Positions 61,655-64,000 of a stretch of 64,000 nt of DNA are shown one piece after another (position 1 is the stretch's first letter; every line of letters starts with the position of its first letter). Origin of the DNA: Phocaeicola faecicola (GTDB lineage Bacteria > Bacteroidota > Bacteroidia > Bacteroidales > Bacteroidaceae); the NCBI RefSeq assembly GCF_013618865.1, contig NZ_JABSOE010000002.1:1-64000 (forward strand). The letters run 5' to 3'. The notes under the pieces were generated by a model. That model did no database searches and was not told where the DNA came from. It saw only the letters and a list, made by a program, of their open reading frames with translations. Both the position numbers and the translations under genes were made by a program.

Positions 61655-61742
61655 CAAGTTGTACTTTTGTGGCCACAAAACTCCGTTTCGTACTCACAAA
61701 AGTAACTTGCCGAATGCTGGCGCATCGGAGCGGCTGGCCGCT
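61655..61742 (+). other. Candidate origin of transfer (oriT)
   Basis: Just upstream of the MobC-like gene lies dense symmetry: a perfect 16-bp palindrome TTTTGTGGCCACAAAA (61665-61680), a larger inverted repeat CAAGTTGTACTTTTGTG (61655-61671) with CACAAAAGTAACTTG (61695-61709), and AGCGGCTGGCCGCT (61729-61742). oriT sites are normally beside the relaxosome genes and built from inverted repeats next to the nick site. No nick position can be read. Confidence 0.55.
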
Positions 61743-61783
61743 GTTTCGCATGGCGAAAGAAGGTCCGGGAAACCTAACCACCA

Positions 61784-62182
61784 ATGTATCCAAGTATGAA
61801 GAATCAGAGAACCAAGTACATCAAGGTCAGAATGACACCGGAGGAAGTACAACAGTTTAAGGAGAAATCTGCCTCCTATTCATCCGTGAGTCATTATATA
61901 CGCTCTGCACTGGCAGAGTATTCAAATATCGGAACCAAAAGGCAGCTCGAACTGATGAATGATTTGGGTTTGTTTTACCGAAAATATCAGAATGAACTTT
62001 CCTGGGCAGGAGGAAACCTTAATCAGTCAGTTAAACGTGCCAATGAACTTGCGGTAGCCGGGCTACTCGCTCCCAGCTATATTCAGGAAGTTCTGTTACC
62101 TGTTATCCTTGAAACTCAGGAAACATTGAACCGAATAAAGAAAGACCTTGATTCTCTGACACAGAAAGCTGTCAGAATCTGA
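61784..62182 (+). CDS. MobC-like relaxosome accessory protein
   Basis: A 132-residue protein. The first 50 residues (RTKYIKVRMTPEEVQQFKEK, then SSVSHYIRSAL) are of ribbon-helix-helix type. A helical tail follows with the MobC-like block LSWAGGNLNQSVKRANELAVAG. These proteins bind oriT and help the relaxase open the nick site. A second ATG at 61796 is an equally good start. The relaxase gene begins 118 bases later, the normal order in Bacteroides mobilizable elements, and the candidate oriT lies just ahead. Confidence 0.85.
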   Translation: MYPSMKNQRTKYIKVRMTPEEVQQFKEKSASYSSVSHYIRSALAEYSNIGTKRQLELMNDLGLFYRKYQNELSWAGGNLNQSVKRANELAVAGLLAPSYIQEVLLPVILETQETLNRIKKDLDSLTQKAVRI

Positions 62183-62299
62183 ATTGCAGATTACACGGTA
62201 TTCAATCATTTCAGATATTATTATTGTGTAACCATAGATTAATGAGCTTGAAGTATTTCGGATACTCAGTCACATAAACCATGATTATTAGAATTCAAT

Positions 62300-63865
62300 A
62301 TGATAGCAACCATATTACCGGGAAGCTCTAACTTCCATGCTGTAGGATATAATGAACATAAAGTCTCGAAAGGTGTTGCACGGCTTATCGAGATTCAGAA
62401 TTTCGGTTCACTCGGAACATTTCACAAACCTACCCCGAGTGAGCTAGTCGGTTATCTCCAGAAGTACAGTTCACAGAACAGCAGAATCAGGAAACCGCAG
62501 TTTCATGTGGCCATATCATGTAAGGGTCACGACATGTCGGAAGAAGAATTGTTGGATTTTGCACACCAGTATCTCAAGGAAATGGGATACGGAGAATCCG
62601 GTCAGCCGTTGCTTGTTTACTCCCATTATGACACGGAGAATACCCATCTTCATATCATCACTTCGAGAGTGGCACCTGATGGAAGAAAGATTCAGCACAG
62701 CCATGAGCGCAGACGTTCTCAGGAAGTCATTGACCGCATTCTTGGGAATGACAGGAAGAAAAAAACGGAAGATGACATTAATTTGTCCAAGCAGTACACA
62801 TTCTCTTCATTTGCCCAGTTCAAGGCAATAATGGTTTCCATGGGATATGAGGTCTATCAGAAAGAAGGGAATGTATTCGTCAAGCATGGTGGAAAGGTTC
62901 AGAAGGAAATTCCTTTTACTGAAATAGAAAGTCTTTTCAAGAGCGGTTATCGGGAAAGGACACGTTGCCGTCAGCTTAGAAGCATATTAAAGAAATACCG
63001 TGATGTAAGTTCCAACAAGGAGGAACTGCAGAAGGAACTGAAAACGAAGTTCGGTATTGACATTGTGTTCTTCGGCAAGAAGGATGCTCCATACGGATAT
63101 ATGCTCGTTGATCATGCAAACAAGACCGTCATTCATGGTGCAAGAGTACTGGCTGTAGAGGAGTTTCTGGACTTTACTACTCCTGAAGAACGGTTCAATC
63201 GGATTGAGGACTATATTGACCGGTTACTAACACTCAATCCGAAGATTACCCAGGGTGAAATATACAGTAAAATCAGGAAGCAGCGTGCCTATATCAAGAA
63301 AGGTATCATCTATTTTGATGACCAAAGCCGTCCGTTGAAACCTTTTATGGCAGAAGCAATTGACCGTAATAACCGTATAGCTATGGTAGAAATGTTCAGT
63401 CCGGCTACTGAGGCTGAACGGGATTTGCTTTGTAAGATATTTAAGGTTTCCCGGACAGATTTAGTAGATATATCTCCGGAAAGAACACAATATCATACTG
63501 ATGCTGTAAACCGTTTGCGTGAGATATTCAATGATGAAACAGTAACCTCTATCAGAAGGCAACTGCATGAAGAAGGTTTTACTATCTGTCATGATGAGGA
63601 TGCAACTTATGCCATCAACTTCAAGCAGCATATCATTATAAACCTTACTGAAGAGAACTTTAATCTTCAACGGTTAAAGGAACAGCGGATGAAGCAAATT
63701 GAACGATATAAACCCCAACAACCAACAAAACCTACTTCACGCTTCTCTGGCAAAGCCAAGCTGCGTGATGCAGGTGGTGGCAGTCATAGTGAGAAACGTG
63801 AGTGGGAAGTTGGTCAGAAAGGTAACTATGATAATGTTGATGATGAACGTTCAATAAAAAGATAA
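62300..63865 (+). CDS. Relaxase/mobilization nuclease (MobB/MobA-like)
   Basis: A 521-residue relaxase that would nick oriT and pilot a DNA strand into a recipient. The N-terminal relaxase domain (1-180) has the metal-binding His motif ENTHLHIITSRV (H116, H118). A candidate nucleophile Tyr lies earlier in NFHAVGYNEHKV or in LVGYLQKYSS. The C-terminal two thirds are less conserved, with a long helical stretch and a basic tail. It belongs to the MOBP-like group of Bacteroides mobilizable transposons. The reading frame is complete within the window. Confidence 0.88.
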   Translation: MIATILPGSSNFHAVGYNEHKVSKGVARLIEIQNFGSLGTFHKPTPSELVGYLQKYSSQNSRIRKPQFHVAISCKGHDMSEEELLDFAHQYLKEMGYGESGQPLLVYSHYDTENTHLHIITSRVAPDGRKIQHSHERRRSQEVIDRILGNDRKKKTEDDINLSKQYTFSSFAQFKAIMVSMGYEVYQKEGNVFVKHGGKVQKEIPFTEIESLFKSGYRERTRCRQLRSILKKYRDVSSNKEELQKELKTKFGIDIVFFGKKDAPYGYMLVDHANKTVIHGARVLAVEEFLDFTTPEERFNRIEDYIDRLLTLNPKITQGEIYSKIRKQRAYIKKGIIYFDDQSRPLKPFMAEAIDRNNRIAMVEMFSPATEAERDLLCKIFKVSRTDLVDISPERTQYHTDAVNRLREIFNDETVTSIRRQLHEEGFTICHDEDATYAINFKQHIIINLTEENFNLQRLKEQRMKQIERYKPQQPTKPTSRFSGKAKLRDAGGGSHSEKREWEVGQKGNYDNVDDERSIKR

Positions 63866-63922
63866 TCAAAAACACTAAAAATATTAATCATCAATACATT
63901 TTCCCATTTCAATATATATAAT

Positions 63923-63930
63923 TACCTTTG
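63923..63930 (+). promoter_or_regulatory. -7 promoter element near the right edge
   Basis: TACCTTTG matches TAnnTTTG 70 bases before the window end, so another gene of the element probably starts just outside. A small dyad CATTGTA / TACAATG (63946-63973) lies after it. Confidence 0.35.
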
Positions 63931-64000
63931 TCTTCCTTGCCATCCATTGTATAAGCCAAACAAGATACAATGTAAAAATGACAAGGTTAAATATATGAAT

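Larger units (their letters stand above)
59055..64000 (+). mobile_element. Integrative mobilizable element, cut by the window edge
   Basis: The block holds, in order, direct repeats, a tyrosine integrase, an unknown small frame, a structured candidate oriT, a MobC-like protein and a relaxase, all oriented to the right. No conjugation (tra) genes are seen, so it would be mobilised by another element, in the manner of Tn5520, Tn4555 and NBU elements of Bacteroides. The gene codon use and A/T-rich spacer differ from the core genes on the left. The left end is placed only by the repeats, and the right end is outside the window. Confidence 0.7.

Noticed and set aside
61459-61725. Minus-strand frame across the candidate oriT
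   Set aside because: It runs through palindromic non-coding DNA and has no family features.

Overview
The window looks like a chromosomal segment of a Bacteroidales gut bacterium, most likely Bacteroides or Phocaeicola. Three things support this. Several promoters fit the Bacteroidetes primary-sigma pattern TTTG, 19 bases, TAnnTTTG (for example 9838-9868, 20058-20088, 46852-46882 and 56070-56100). Shine-Dalgarno sites are weak. The gene content is typical of the group: Rho with an Asn-rich insertion, pyruvate phosphate dikinase, DUF3127, DUF5063 and DUF3805 families, and a histone H1-like mini-protein. The species cannot be fixed from sequence reading alone.

Layout. 224-1942 is an intact DDE insertion sequence with 35-bp terminal inverted repeats. 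2009-9681 holds a LolA-like carrier, ftsK, a DUF5063 protein, a RNase D-like exonuclease, an RlmI-like rRNA methyltransferase and a DbpA-like helicase. 9838-13635 carries serine biosynthesis (serC, serA) and a DUF1015 protein; serB lies at 39.4-40.6 kb. 14.1-20.1 kb is an unusual signalling operon: a 1495-residue double histidine kinase-like membrane protein, a LuxR-type response regulator and a membrane protein, followed by a TlpA-like lipoprotein with its own promoter. 21.6-29.0 kb is a minus-strand replication/repair/cofactor cluster (dnaN, 3'-5' exonuclease, coaBC, recN, rlmB, then a serine protease-fold TPR protein that seems catalytically dead), with a divergent SSB-tailed DUF3127 protein. 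30-41.5 kb holds rho, a RidA protein, a five-gene plus-strand operon ending in an ABC-F ATPase, a minus-strand serB/helicase pair, and a thioredoxin-fold protein without its CxxC. 41.5-50.8 kb holds htpG and clpC (minus) and gyrA plus a TPR protein (plus), with a decayed fragment of gyrA beside htpG. 51.3-58.9 kb holds an EamA transporter, tRNA-Pro, a HAD hydrolase, an RluA-type pseudouridine synthase, rlmD and ppdK. From about 59.05 kb to the right edge is an integrative mobilizable element with integrase, a candidate oriT, a MobC-like protein and a relaxase.

The most interesting item is the double kinase. By hand alignment, its first kinase core keeps the ATP-binding N, G1 and G2 boxes but has Gly662 where the phospho-accepting His should be. 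Its second core has that His (H1274) but degenerate ATP-binding boxes. The polypeptide therefore looks like a split kinase in which one half must phosphorylate the other. Other points worth following are a family of three roughly 100-bp palindromic intergenic repeats (2.7, 29.7 and 52.7 kb), the gyrA relic, two proteins that lost enzyme active sites, and the structured DNA around ppdK, the integrase and the mobilization genes.

All calls come from reading the sequence and recalling protein families. No database search, structure prediction or alignment program was run.
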